In this document: positions 6,271-14,806 of the stretch, one piece after another
Layout: every line of letters begins with the position of its first letter
Position numbering within the stretch: position 1 is the first letter of the stretch
DNA from: UBA2144 sp964506185
GTDB taxonomy: Bacteria; Patescibacteriota; Gracilibacteria; Peribacterales; Peribacteraceae
Assembly (NCBI GenBank): GCA_964506185.1
Contig: CAZDKL010000002.1
Span: 1-64,000, forward strand
Direction of reading: 5' to 3'
Length of the DNA stretch: 64,000 nucleotides
Program-made: the position numbers and the translations under genes
The notes under the pieces: model-generated
What the model was told of the DNA's origin: nothing
Databases searched by the model: none
The model's input: the letters and a program-made list of their open reading frames with translations, nothing else

Positions 6271-8229
6271 CTACCTCGTGGCTACCAAGTCGACAGCGTA
6301 TACTCTCTTTCCATCCATCACATACATGCGAAGTTGCTCCGGACCAACGTACAAGTCTTTAAGTTCTCCAATTTGTTCTCCTTCAAGAATATATTGCCTG
6401 ATGTAAGCAGATTCTCCCGTAGCACCTCCATCGGTTGCTACAATTATCCGTGATCCTTTTGAATTCAGCAGATACATATTGCCGTCCTCAGGTGATTTGA
6501 AAATCTTAGTTACACCTTCCAGTGCACCTTCCGGTAAATGCCTGATAACGAATGGTCGTGCTTCGCCGCGGAAGAGTTTAATAATCTCACCTCCTTCTTT
6601 TAGTACAAAAACATTTCCGTCGATTGCAAAATCCAAAGCATTACCCAAGTCTCCATTGATATTATATTCCGAAGGCGCTGAGTATCGGTTGCTCAAGCGT
6701 TCATATTTATAGATCTGATTGTTTTCGGGCGACAGAACATACAAGAATCTCAGATAAGTCTTAAGAGCACTGCCTGCAATCCAACCTGCAGGATCTTCTG
6801 TCTTCATGGAGGTTGTCTGTCCGTTGATTATTTCGACAACTGAGTTGTCGCTCAGCTGGAACAGAAGCGTCTGCATGCGATCAAAGAAATCTCCATCCAC
6901 AATCAGTTCTTCCTCTGCCAAACGATCCGGTTCATCAACGGCATTAAGCACAACACGATAAAGATCCTGTTTATCATGCACAATAAACTCGCCGTCTTTT
7001 AATCCGATCATTCCTGTTGCGGATACATCTGAATTCTTTGCGGAGAGATTCACCACAACACGCGGTGAAAGCCTCGTAATGTTATTTATTTCCTCATTCT
7101 TTAGCCTGATGCGATCCAAAAGATCCAACGCTTCCATTCTGTATCTGCCGCTCTCATGATCCATAACCTGCTTCGCAGTAGCCTCTGCGCGCTCCAATAT
7201 TGTATTTGCTGAATCTGTGTCTCCTGCGAGGAATCTATTCTCCGCAGTCTTTATATCAGTATCAACTTGCTCAATCATTTGCTCCAGCTCCGCCCGGCTT
7301 TGGCTGCTCTGGGTTGTTGTTGCAAGGTTTACGACAGCCCAGACAAACAAAAATACCACGACTACTCCTGCGAGAGTAAGCATATGCGCTTTTTTCTTTT
7401 TCTTTGGATTCTTCATGTCTGCAAGAAGCCCCGCAGGAAGTTCGCGCAAACGATCCACCACTTCAAAAGATGGAATCCTATCCCTTACTCTGCCAGCAAA
7501 AGATATAAGTGCTTCCGCAACTCCGGAAAACTGAGGAATACGAGACGGCGTCCGTCGTCTTCTTCTCCGTGAAGACCGAGGGGGGAGTGGTTTAACTTTT
7601 TTCTCGGCTTGGCCTTTTTGTGCCGTTGATCTAAGGACTGCTAGCGCCGATTTTTCTTTTTCTGATTCAAGCTCCGTAGTCAGTTCATCAATCAACTGAT
7701 CCCCGCGCGATGAGAGTTTTGCAAGTTGTGCTGGAGTAACAGTTCTTAGCAGTCTCTGAGTTGAAAAAACTACCACATCCCTCGGTTCAATCGACCCGCT
7801 TGCTATGTGAATGAATGCAGGAGTCGTTTTTCCGCGAGTGTACTCGGTAATTTGGCTGGCTTGTCCGCCTCTGATTATGTATCCCTCCGCAGTTCCGGCA
7901 TGCGAAACGCTGAGCGCATCGTCCAACCCCTGAATTGCAATGATTGCGTGAACATCATCGATAGTCTTTGCTACCAGAAAGCCCTTAAGCAAACCGTTTA
8001 TTTCTTTCAGTGTGCCGTCCAAACGTTCCCCCGCATCCCCCTCTGTTTCGAGCAACGAATGCTTGATCACAGTCTCGCATTCCTTCATTAAATTCTTCGC
8101 ATCTGCGGTGTCGGCATGGATTTGCATCAGGAAGACGACGCTTTCCTTCAGATTGCTTTTATATTTTTGCGAAAACAGCGAGATTCCGCTCGCAGATTTG
8201 GTGTGGCCGGTTTCGACCGAGGTGGCCAT
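6271..8229 (-). CDS. Membrane protein: PP2C-like N-domain and outer beta-propeller-like domain
   Basis: The product has 652 residues. The N-terminal half resembles a PP2C phosphatase (SHAGTAEGYIIRGGQ, SGSIEPRDVVVFSTQRLL), but the metal-binding aspartates usual at GDSRA and SDGL are absent, so it is probably inactive. A basic RSSRRRRRR stretch precedes one membrane helix (about residues 283-305). A helical DTDIKTAENRFLAGD segment and a long beta-rich region with repeated 'FVLKEGGEIIKLF'-like strands follow. A sensing or scaffold role across the membrane is an inference. Confidence 0.5.
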   Translation of the reverse strand: MATSVETGHTKSASGISLFSQKYKSNLKESVVFLMQIHADTADAKNLMKECETVIKHSLLETEGDAGERLDGTLKEINGLLKGFLVAKTIDDVHAIIAIQGLDDALSVSHAGTAEGYIIRGGQASQITEYTRGKTTPAFIHIASGSIEPRDVVVFSTQRLLRTVTPAQLAKLSSRGDQLIDELTTELESEKEKSALAVLRSTAQKGQAEKKVKPLPPRSSRRRRRRTPSRIPQFSGVAEALISFAGRVRDRIPSFEVVDRLRELPAGLLADMKNPKKKKKAHMLTLAGVVVVFLFVWAVVNLATTTQSSQSRAELEQMIEQVDTDIKTAENRFLAGDTDSANTILERAEATAKQVMDHESGRYRMEALDLLDRIRLKNEEINNITRLSPRVVVNLSAKNSDVSATGMIGLKDGEFIVHDKQDLYRVVLNAVDEPDRLAEEELIVDGDFFDRMQTLLFQLSDNSVVEIINGQTTSMKTEDPAGWIAGSALKTYLRFLYVLSPENNQIYKYERLSNRYSAPSEYNINGDLGNALDFAIDGNVFVLKEGGEIIKLFRGEARPFVIRHLPEGALEGVTKIFKSPEDGNMYLLNSKGSRIIVATDGGATGESAYIRQYILEGEQIGELKDLYVGPEQLRMYVMDGKRVYAVDLVATR

Positions 8230-8291
8230 ACAGGAAGGAAGATTACCTTATAGTCTTATATGGAAGCAAGATTGGTGTATAAAAGAATTGA

Positions 8292-8366
8292 TAGTGGGTA
8301 GTGAGTAGTGAGTAGTTTAACCTGCACAGGTGCCATTAACTTACTACCAACTACTCACTACACACT
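8292..8366. repeat. GTAGTGA heptamer repeat with inverted partner
   Basis: Three GTAGTGA-like units (AGTGGGTAGTGAGTAGTGAG) face ACTACTCACTACACACT across about 25 nt, so the segment can fold back on itself. Confidence 0.65.
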
Positions 8367-8426
8367 CGTAATATTCCGTTCAATCGACATAAATTATGAC
8401 CTTTTACAAAAATTGTTGAGATTTAT

Positions 8427-8444
8427 TTGCTTTATTTAAGCCAA
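8427..8444. promoter_or_regulatory. Motif shared with the purH upstream region
   Basis: TTGCTTTATTTAAGCCAA matches the purH palindrome (457-474) at 16 of 18 bases. It lies about 90 nt before the rnj start. Confidence 0.35.
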
Positions 8445-8532
8445 AAACTCAAAGCCCCCTTCTCGTACCTATTGCATATCTGACTAATCTGAGATACACT
8501 GAGTGTAGAAATTTATTTAATTCTTATATTTT

Positions 8533-10425
8533 ATGAAATCAGTAAAGAAGTGGTTGAATGATAATTCAACCAAGGGGAGCGGTCCTAAATCACCGAATAA
8601 ACCTTCCCAAAGACAAAAGCCCTCTTCAAAGAGGTCTAGTCACCACAATCGCGGACCAAAAAGGCCTCACCCGCCGAAGAAAACTTCGCGTGTCATAGGC
8701 TACAAGCCTTCTCGCAGACCTTCGCCCAGACCTCAAGGGTCAGCTCCGCAAGCAAGCGGTTTTCCTATTCGGGTTTATCCTCTTGGAGGATTTGACCAAT
8801 ACGGACGCAACTGTTTTGTGATTGAGGTGGAAGGAGATATTTACATAATTGATCTGGGGCTCCAGTTCCCTGACGAAGGAATGCTTGGAATTGATTATTT
8901 GATTCCGGATATATCTTCACTTAGCGGACGCGAGAACAAGATCAAAGGCATGCTATTCACACATGGTCATTTGGACCACATTGGAGCAGCACAACATCTG
9001 CTTCCTAAGCTTCATTACCCGCCTTGTTACGGAACCAAACTTACAATGGCATTTATCAAGAAGCGTTTGGATGAAGAAAAGATAACTTCCAAAGCTAATC
9101 TGAATACTGTTCCATACGGACAAAAGATTCGCTTGGGAAAAGTGGAAGTTGAGTTCCTTAAGGTTACTCACAGTATTCCGGATTCTGCTGCCATCGCAAT
9201 CCACACAAAGTACGGAACCATATTGCATACGGGAGACTTTAAATTTGATCTGACTCCGGCCAGCGAACCGCCTGCAGACTTTCAACGTCTTGCTGAGCAA
9301 AGCAAAAACGGCGTGTTGGCAATTATTGCCGATTCTACCAATGCAGCTAAGCCCGGATTTTCTAAAAGCGAATCAGAAATTTCCGAAACACTTTTCAAAA
9401 TGATTCGTGATGCAGATGGAAGGCTGATTATTTCCACATTCAGCTCACTCTTAAATCGTATTCATCAAGTTGTCGAACATGCACAGAAATTCAACAGGAA
9501 AATTTTTGTTTCCGGCAGAAGCATGGAAACTAACGTGGAAATTGCACAAAACCTGGGTTACATAAAAGCCCCGCGCGGGTTGATACGCAAGGCAGGACCT
9601 GCGATGGATAAGCTTCCTGATAATCAGGTGATAATAATCACAACAGGAAGCCAAGGTGAAGAAATGGCAGGCCTCGCACGAATAGGACTTGGTACGCACA
9701 GGCACATTGGAGTAAAGAAAGGGGACACTGTTGTCTTAAGTTCCAATCCAATTGTTGGAAACGAGCGGGCAATCAGCAAAGTTATAAATAACCTGCATCT
9801 TCAGGGGGCGAAAGTTAAAACCAATGCAGAGTTTGCTCTTCATACGACAGGCCACGGCATGCAACAGGACATTCTTCTGATGCACCAGCTGGTAAAAGCC
9901 AAACACGTAATCCCCGAACATGGAGAACCGCACATGCGAGCCGCACATGCAGAGCTCGCAAAGAAAATCGGATATCCGGATAACCGAATTCACATGATCA
10001 GCAATGGTGAAATTCTGGAATTTGATGCGAAAGGAAACGCACGAAGATCCAAGCAAAAGCTTACCATTCAGGATGTAATAATTGACGGATACGGAAGCGC
10101 AGGCGAAGGCCAACGTGTTATGGATGACAGGAAGATCATGAGTACAAACGGCGTGATCGTAATTGCGCTCAGAGCCTATGCGGAAAGCAAAAGGCTTGTG
10201 GGTGATCCTGATATTCTTTCCCGCGGACTTATTTACGGTTCCGAACAAACCGAAATTACGGGCGAGGCGATCAAGATTGCCAAGAAAGCATACGAAGAAT
10301 CCTTAAGCAGGGGAGAGAGTGACCGCAAAGAACTCAAGCGCGCAGTAAATGGAGCGTTATTCAGATTCTTTGATAGAAAATTGAACAGGAAGCCTATGAT
10401 CATACCTATTGTAATCGAAGTTTAA
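8533..10425 (+). CDS. rnj: Ribonuclease J
   Basis: RNase J is a metallo-beta-lactamase/beta-CASP nuclease that matures and degrades RNA, combining 5' exonuclease and endonuclease activity. The 630 residues open with a basic, Pro/Ser-rich, probably disordered extension of about 78 residues. Then come GGFDQYGRNCFVIE, the zinc motif THGHLDHIGA, HTGDFKFD and the beta-CASP signatures (STFSSLLNRIHQVV, TGSQGEE, HTTGHG, PEHGEPHM). The C-terminal domain ends MIIPIVIEV. A recoded copy of that ending follows at 10491-10520. There is no Shine-Dalgarno. Confidence 0.96.
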   Translation: MKSVKKWLNDNSTKGSGPKSPNKPSQRQKPSSKRSSHHNRGPKRPHPPKKTSRVIGYKPSRRPSPRPQGSAPQASGFPIRVYPLGGFDQYGRNCFVIEVEGDIYIIDLGLQFPDEGMLGIDYLIPDISSLSGRENKIKGMLFTHGHLDHIGAAQHLLPKLHYPPCYGTKLTMAFIKKRLDEEKITSKANLNTVPYGQKIRLGKVEVEFLKVTHSIPDSAAIAIHTKYGTILHTGDFKFDLTPASEPPADFQRLAEQSKNGVLAIIADSTNAAKPGFSKSESEISETLFKMIRDADGRLIISTFSSLLNRIHQVVEHAQKFNRKIFVSGRSMETNVEIAQNLGYIKAPRGLIRKAGPAMDKLPDNQVIIITTGSQGEEMAGLARIGLGTHRHIGVKKGDTVVLSSNPIVGNERAISKVINNLHLQGAKVKTNAEFALHTTGHGMQQDILLMHQLVKAKHVIPEHGEPHMRAAHAELAKKIGYPDNRIHMISNGEILEFDAKGNARRSKQKLTIQDVIIDGYGSAGEGQRVMDDRKIMSTNGVIVIALRAYAESKRLVGDPDILSRGLIYGSEQTEITGEAIKIAKKAYEESLSRGESDRKELKRAVNGALFRFFDRKLNRKPMIIPIVIEV

Positions 10426-10449
10426 CTATGTTCTCTAACTATTATCCAC

Positions 10450-10490
10450 TCTCGCCCCTCGAAGTCCCCGCGTATGCGGGGCGAAGTGGG
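10450..10490. repeat. Palindromic element after rnj
   Basis: CCCC...CCCCGC pairs with GCGGGG...GGGG (about 10456-10490) around GTAT. CGAAGT occurs in both arms as an internal bulge. It separates rnj from the recoded copy of its own end. Confidence 0.6.
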
Positions 10491-10520
10491 GTGATTATTC
10501 CAATAGTAATTGAAGTATGA
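10491..10520 (+). pseudogene. Recoded copy of the rnj 3' end
   Basis: VIIPIVIEV-stop repeats MIIPIVIEV-stop of rnj (10396-10425). After the first base, six sense codons differ synonymously (Ile, Ile, Pro, Ile, Ile, Val) and the stop is TGA instead of TAA. No change alters an amino acid. Its TGA overlaps the ATG of the HAD gene, the usual ATGA coupling. This copy therefore looks like the ancestral rnj end, still in place. Confidence 0.8.
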
Positions 10521-11155
10521 GATTCGAAGCAGTCATTTTTGATCTAGATGGAACTCTAGTGGATTCTATTGGCCTTTATGAAGAAGCCTCATGCTACATG
10601 ATGCATACTGAAGGCGTAGATTTATCCAAGGAGGACTTCCGACATATCTACAACAAAAATATTCATACAACCGAAATGCTCGAGATGTATTCCATAGATA
10701 AAAGTGAAAAAGAAATGCGCAAAATTCGAGATGATTATTATATGGATCTATTAAGTTCGAAAATTGAATGGTTTCCTGACGCAAAAAAATGTATTGAATC
10801 TATGTCGCCGGATATAACCAGAGGAATTATGACTGGCTCGTGGCATATGTACGTGGATGCAATCAACAAGCGCATTCCAATTAGGCAACTGTTCCCAACC
10901 ATAATAGCCTGCGAAGATTTTCGTCCTAATGGAAAGCCAAAGCCAGATGGGATACTAATGGTTGCCGAGCGTTTGAATGTCGATCCCAAAAATTGCATAT
11001 ACATCGGGGATCAACTATTCGATGCCGAAGCTGCTAACCGCGCCGGCATGACTTCATGCCTGGTTTATCGTCCTAATTATTCACCAAAGATTAATGATAA
11101 TGACGCGGATATAGTTGTCGATTCGCTGGAGAAGTTGATGAACGAAATTTATTGA
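10517..11155 (+). CDS. HAD-superfamily phosphatase
   Basis: The 212 residues carry the HAD motifs: FDLDGTLVDS (nucleophile and acid Asp), GIMTGSWH for motif II, KPKPDG for the Lys, and YIGDQLFDAEAANRAGM for the metal acid pair. The helical cap between residues 20 and 85 is like the phosphoglycolate phosphatase/beta-phosphoglucomutase group. The substrate cannot be told. Its start overlaps the stop of the displaced rnj end. Confidence 0.88.
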   Translation: MRFEAVIFDLDGTLVDSIGLYEEASCYMMHTEGVDLSKEDFRHIYNKNIHTTEMLEMYSIDKSEKEMRKIRDDYYMDLLSSKIEWFPDAKKCIESMSPDITRGIMTGSWHMYVDAINKRIPIRQLFPTIIACEDFRPNGKPKPDGILMVAERLNVDPKNCIYIGDQLFDAEAANRAGMTSCLVYRPNYSPKINDNDADIVVDSLEKLMNEIY

Positions 11156-11178
11156 TGATTGTTTGCACACTTGAGATA

Positions 11179-11341
11179 CACCCTCCCCCCGGGGTGGGTT
11201 AAGCTTCAGGGTGGCGGGGAGGTAGTTATATATGGTGATCGCTAAATAATCCCAGTCAATACCCCCTCAGAAAAAACTTTTCTTGGGCTTAACTTTTCTG
11301 CATGCCTAAGCCCATAAAGACGTTCCGCCCGCGAGCGGAAC
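11179..11341 (-). repeat. Composite ~160-bp element, inverted copy
   Basis: Read on the minus strand, the GTTCCGC/GCGGAAC hairpin (11322-11341) comes first. A 99-bp spacer with GAAAAGT and GTATTGACTGG follows, then a CCACCCTGA...CCCACCCCGGGGGGAGGGTG hairpin region (11179-11222). The same order is found at 19343-19502 and 46694-46855. It starts 5 nt after the pyrC stop. Confidence 0.8.
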
Positions 11342-11346
11342 ACCTG

Positions 11347-12528
11347 TTATGCCACATTTGTGATCTTCCCTTTAACCTTCCATCCCTCATAAGGCGTCCA
11401 ACCGCATTTGTAATGCAATTCAGAGGCCTTTATGACCCACTCAGCCTCAGTATCTACCTCGACTCTAAGTTTGTCCGAAGCTCCTAAATTGAATATTCTA
11501 TTCGGATTCTCAAAACACAACTTAACGATATCCGAATCCCGAACCCGAATCCGAACCCGATCAGAAGTTGGGTGAGGCCACCCTCCACTTGCAACAGTCA
11601 ACAATAACGGAAGCATCGTCTCCACTCCCGGCACTCCGCTAGGTGCGCTTAATGGATCATCACAATTTTTTTCTTCCAAAGTATGAGGAGCATGATCGGT
11701 TGAAATGCAATCGACTGTTCCGTCAGTTATGCCTGCCCATAATGCTTCCTGTTCATCACGAGTGCGCAATGGAGGATTCATTTTTGCTTTCGTGCCAAGC
11801 GTTTCGTAATCATCAACCGTCAGGAAGAGATGGTGAGGTGAAACTTCGCATGTAACATTTACACCTGCCTTCTTTGCAACTTGTACAAGCTTTAATCCCA
11901 TACCCGAGGAGAGATGTGCGATGTGCAAATGCGTTCCGTACGTTTTTGATAAACCAACTGCGTCTTCAATAGCTTTAACTTCCGACGCTACAGGGCGCAG
12001 AAGTGAATGGAGCGCAACATCTTGCACATCAGGATTGGACTTTTTGATTGCTGTACTCACATCATTATTAATCTGAGCATCTTCACAATGCGCAACAAGA
12101 GGAACATCGAGTTCAGCACAAACTTTGAAAGCTTCTTCTATCACTGACTTGTCCGCACCCATGTCTCCGGTTGAGTGATCAAAGAAAACCTTCGCACCCG
12201 AGCATTTCTTTCGTAGCTGCGACGGCGCCGTCGCAGCTCCATCGGGTGACATTAGTTTTTTAAATTCGCTGATGTTTTCAGATGATGCAAGTCCGAAGAA
12301 AAATCTGATGTCACAATCAGAAACTTTTGATGCACGCTCAACTTTATCCTTGAAAGCCTCAACAGTCGTTGTCATTGGATTTGTATTCGGCATATCACAC
12401 ACTGTGAACACTCCTCCCGCCTTTGCAGCAACTGATTCGGATTCCATTGTTGCTTTATGCTCAAAACCTGGCTCGCGGAAATGCACATGGCAGTCGATTA
12501 GTCTTGGAAGTTTAATTATCATAATCAA
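11347..12528 (-). CDS. pyrC: Dihydroorotase
   Basis: This zinc amidohydrolase interconverts carbamoyl aspartate and dihydroorotate in pyrimidine synthesis. The 393 residues show DCHVHFREPG (metal HxH) near the start, MPNTNP, a central Lys-type segment AKVFFDHSTGD, AHCED, HIAHLSS and STDHAPHT (about residue 284). Two inserts look repeat-derived. AATAPSQ (residues 98-104) comes from a perfect 24-bp palindrome, and DRVRIRVRDSD (about residue 327) from hexamer repeats. The start overlaps the stop of the transporter gene (ATGA), so it is the last gene of pyrB-TSUP-pyrC. Confidence 0.94.
   Translation of the reverse strand: MIMIIKLPRLIDCHVHFREPGFEHKATMESESVAAKAGGVFTVCDMPNTNPMTTTVEAFKDKVERASKVSDCDIRFFFGLASSENISEFKKLMSPDGAATAPSQLRKKCSGAKVFFDHSTGDMGADKSVIEEAFKVCAELDVPLVAHCEDAQINNDVSTAIKKSNPDVQDVALHSLLRPVASEVKAIEDAVGLSKTYGTHLHIAHLSSGMGLKLVQVAKKAGVNVTCEVSPHHLFLTVDDYETLGTKAKMNPPLRTRDEQEALWAGITDGTVDCISTDHAPHTLEEKNCDDPLSAPSGVPGVETMLPLLLTVASGGWPHPTSDRVRIRVRDSDIVKLCFENPNRIFNLGASDKLRVEVDTEAEWVIKASELHYKCGWTPYEGWKVKGKITNVA
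11528..11565. repeat. Hexamer repeat inside pyrC
   Basis: Alternating CCGAAT/CCGAAC-type units stay in frame and encode RVRIRVRDSD. Confidence 0.6.
12215..12238. repeat. 24-bp perfect palindrome inside pyrC
   Basis: The half-site AGCTGCGACGGC is followed at once by its reverse complement. The core GCGACGGCGCCGTCGC also forms the centre of the 28-bp palindrome after mfd (30025-30052). Confidence 0.85.
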
Positions 12529-13253
12529 AACGCAGTATACATTAGTCGTACAGCTCCGATTAAAATAATACTCAGAAGCATTCTTTCAAAAAGCTTTGGC
12601 GTTACATGTTTAAGTAAATATCTGCCTGTTTTCATTCCCAAAAGGATCGCGGGGAGCGTGATTGCAACTATCACAAACATATCCTTGGTCCACTCGAAAT
12701 TGAAGGCGTACGCAGTAATTTTCCCAGTAAGTGTTAATATCGCAATCATTGCAGATGTACCAATAAATGCCTCTTTTGTGAATCCCATGGAAAGCAATAT
12801 TGGATTTCTAAGAATTGCTGAGTTACCAATTACACCTCCAATCACCCCGTTAAGAGATCCAAATATAAATGTATTTTTTCTGGAGGCTTTTACTTTGGGG
12901 CAATACTTTGTAGCTCTCATCAATACATACAATATGCACACTGAAGATACACAAATCTGAACTACCTGAGCAGGAACTACAAATAGGAGCCATCCTCCGA
13001 CTATGCTTGCAGGAAATCCTGGAGCTGCGTACCAGATAACTGTTTGCCAATTAATATTCCGGTAAAAATATCTAATTTTTGTACCTTGAATTGGAAGCCC
13101 GTAAAGAGATATCAGCACAACAGTTGTCCTGATATCAAAAAAGATAGAAAACAAAATCAGCATTACTATTCCCACACCTCCTCCGGCAATAATGGAAAGA
13201 ATTCCCCCTGCGAACAAGGCGGGAAGTAGTATCAGGTAATATTCGCTGATCAT
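12525..13253 (-). CDS. TSUP-family membrane transporter in the pyr operon
   Basis: The 242 residues form seven or eight hydrophobic helices. An N-terminal GGILSIIAGGGVGIVMLILF and an internal GSLNGVIGGVIGNSAILRNPILLSMG repeat are typical of the TauE/SafE (TSUP, DUF81) family of anion exporters and permeases. It overlaps pyrB by 4 nt upstream and pyrC by 4 nt downstream, so translation of all three is probably coupled. The placement suggests a pyrimidine-pathway substrate such as an organic anion, but nothing in the sequence identifies it. Confidence 0.82.
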   Translation of the reverse strand: MISEYYLILLPALFAGGILSIIAGGGVGIVMLILFSIFFDIRTTVVLISLYGLPIQGTKIRYFYRNINWQTVIWYAAPGFPASIVGGWLLFVVPAQVVQICVSSVCILYVLMRATKYCPKVKASRKNTFIFGSLNGVIGGVIGNSAILRNPILLSMGFTKEAFIGTSAMIAILTLTGKITAYAFNFEWTKDMFVIVAITLPAILLGMKTGRYLLKHVTPKLFERMLLSIILIGAVRLMYTAF

Positions 13254-14167
13254 GCTTTTCCAAGTAACATCGCAAGAAGAGCCATTCTAAGTGTCACTCC
13301 ATTATTTACTTCTCGGAAGTATGCTGCATTGGGAAGCTCATCCACTCCTGTATCGATCTCTCCAATGCGGGGGAGGGGGTGCATAACCGTAATATCACGG
13401 TCTTTGACGTGTTCCGGTTTAAGAATGTATTTGAGCTTGAGGCGTTCGAAGTCATCTTTATTTTCAAACCGCTCTTCTTGTACACGTGTCATGTAAATGA
13501 TATCCGCATCAAGTCCATCTTCTAAGTTTTCAGTCTCCGTATATTCAATCCCTTTCTCTTTGAAGAAACTTGTAACTTTCTCGGGCATTAGAAGTTCTTT
13601 TGGTGAAACCAGTGTGAACTTCACATTATCATAAAGTCCCAATAGGAAACTAACTGAGTGTATTGTCCTTCCGAATTTAAGATCGCCGACTGCTGTCAGA
13701 TGAATTCCATCTAATTTCCCCCGCTCTTTTTTAATTGTAAGCATATCCAGAAGTCCCTGCGTTGGATGTTGATTCGGTCCGTCCCCCGCATTTATAAACG
13801 GAACGGGACAAGCGGAGGCTGCGATGTCCGCACTTCCTTTTTCCGGATGTCGCATCGCAATAACGTCAGCGTACTGACCAATTACCTGCATCGTGTCCTC
13901 GATTGTCTCGCCTTTGTAAAGCGAACTGAATTGCATACCAACCGCTGTGATAACTTTACCGCCAAGTTTGTGCATTGCAGTTGCAAAACTAAGGTTAGTT
14001 CTTGTGCTTGGTTCGTAAAAAAGATTGGCAAGTATTTTACCCCTGAGTAAATTACTTCCGCCCTTTGCTCTGACCTTTTCCATCTTTTCGCACACCTTTA
14101 AAATGCTGTCCGTGTCTTCTCGCGAGAGTTGTTTTGTTGAGGTTAGATGTTTGAATGGTAGAGGCAT
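13250..14167 (-). CDS. pyrB: Aspartate carbamoyltransferase, catalytic chain
   Basis: PyrB joins carbamoyl phosphate and aspartate in the first committed step of pyrimidine synthesis. The 305-residue product is of full length. It has the carbamoyl-phosphate loop FYEPSTRTNLSF, MRHPEKGS, the NAGDGPNQHPTQGLLD signature, VGDLKFGRTIHS and VMHPLPR. No pyrI regulatory chain is adjacent. It is first in the pyrB-TSUP-pyrC operon. Upstream is a gene-free region of about 1 kb. Confidence 0.96.
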   Translation of the reverse strand: MPLPFKHLTSTKQLSREDTDSILKVCEKMEKVRAKGGSNLLRGKILANLFYEPSTRTNLSFATAMHKLGGKVITAVGMQFSSLYKGETIEDTMQVIGQYADVIAMRHPEKGSADIAASACPVPFINAGDGPNQHPTQGLLDMLTIKKERGKLDGIHLTAVGDLKFGRTIHSVSFLLGLYDNVKFTLVSPKELLMPEKVTSFFKEKGIEYTETENLEDGLDADIIYMTRVQEERFENKDDFERLKLKYILKPEHVKDRDITVMHPLPRIGEIDTGVDELPNAAYFREVNNGVTLRMALLAMLLGKA

Positions 14168-14230
14168 TCTATGGACGGATCTTAATGAATCGGGTTCTGG
14201 AAGTCCAGCGAAAATATGTACTAATAATAT

Positions 14231-14280
14231 TTTCCTTATCTCCTCTCCCCCTCAAGAAGGGGGAGAGGGTAGGGTGAGGG
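14231..14280. repeat. CCTCTCCC palindromic repeat, copy 1
   Basis: TTTTCCTTATCTCCTCTCCC leads into a hairpin (14242-14268, arms CCTCTCCCCCT/AGGGGGAGAGG) and GTAGGGTGAGG. The same flanks and hairpin occur at 61391-61434. Confidence 0.7.
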
Positions 14281-14365
14281 GTTATCAGACATGATTTACA
14301 TCACATGCTTAATGTTTAACAGTAATATTGTTGACCTGACTGGATTTAGCTCACATTTTTACTCC

Positions 14366-14514
14366 GGTTGCTGGCGGCCTCGTTAGGTTACTCTGGCCGA
14401 GCCCAAACGGGGCCCCTCCGCCAGCAACCCTATCGATCCTCGGTACATCGTCAAGACTAGGCGACGATTAACACTGCACCTATGTGCGCGATCCCTGCCG
14501 AGGATCGTTTTTTT
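14366..14514 (+). ncRNA. Candidate structured RNA, about 150 nt
   Basis: A perfect 12-bp stem pairs 14366-14377 with 14418-14429 (GGTTGCTGGCGG/CCGCCAGCAACC) and encloses smaller hairpins. Next, CGATCCTCGG (14434-14443) pairs perfectly with CCGAGGATCG (14498-14507). That stem closes a three-way junction with TCGTC/GACGA and GCAC/GTGC hairpins and is followed by seven Ts. A TTGACC -35-like box lies at 14331. No SRP, tmRNA or RNase P hallmark was found. Confidence 0.5.
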
Positions 14515-14658
14515 ATTGATTGGCACACACCTAACATTAGAATAATGTCGCCTGCTGAGTGATCTTTGGAAATTTCATCTCGATCCAATTCGTGCCAGGA
14601 AACCGATCGATCGTTAAGGCGGTTGCTATGAACCTCTTTTCCGACTGATGAAAAATCT

Positions 14659-14757
14659 GAGGATTGGTGGGCGGCCCCCCATTCTCATGCCAGCATTTGC
14701 ACAAGGTTCGCAAAGCCCACCAAAGCTTTCTGCGGTACCCACAGAGGACTTATCCTC
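14659..14757 (+). ncRNA. Candidate folded RNA block
   Basis: GAGGAT/ATCCTC (14659-14664 with 14752-14757) closes a structure containing GGTGGGC/GCCCACC (14666-14672 with 14715-14721) and a CTG...CAG hairpin. The strand is uncertain, and there is no clear promoter or terminator of its own. Confidence 0.35.
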
Positions 14758-14806
14758 ATAGGCATATAGAGTTCTGGGGGGCTCTATAAAAAACTCAATG
14801 TAATGG

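Larger units (their letters stand above)
8230..8532. other. Divergent intergenic region before rnj
   Basis: It contains the GTAGTGA repeat with its inverted partner (8292-8366) and the TTGCTTTATTTAAGCCAA motif (8427-8444). No ORF or clear promoter pair was identified. Confidence 0.5.

Noticed and set aside
14659..14757. RNase P RNA
   Set aside because: I looked for the GAGGAAAGTCC and ACAGAA-type P4 motifs on both strands by eye and did not find them.
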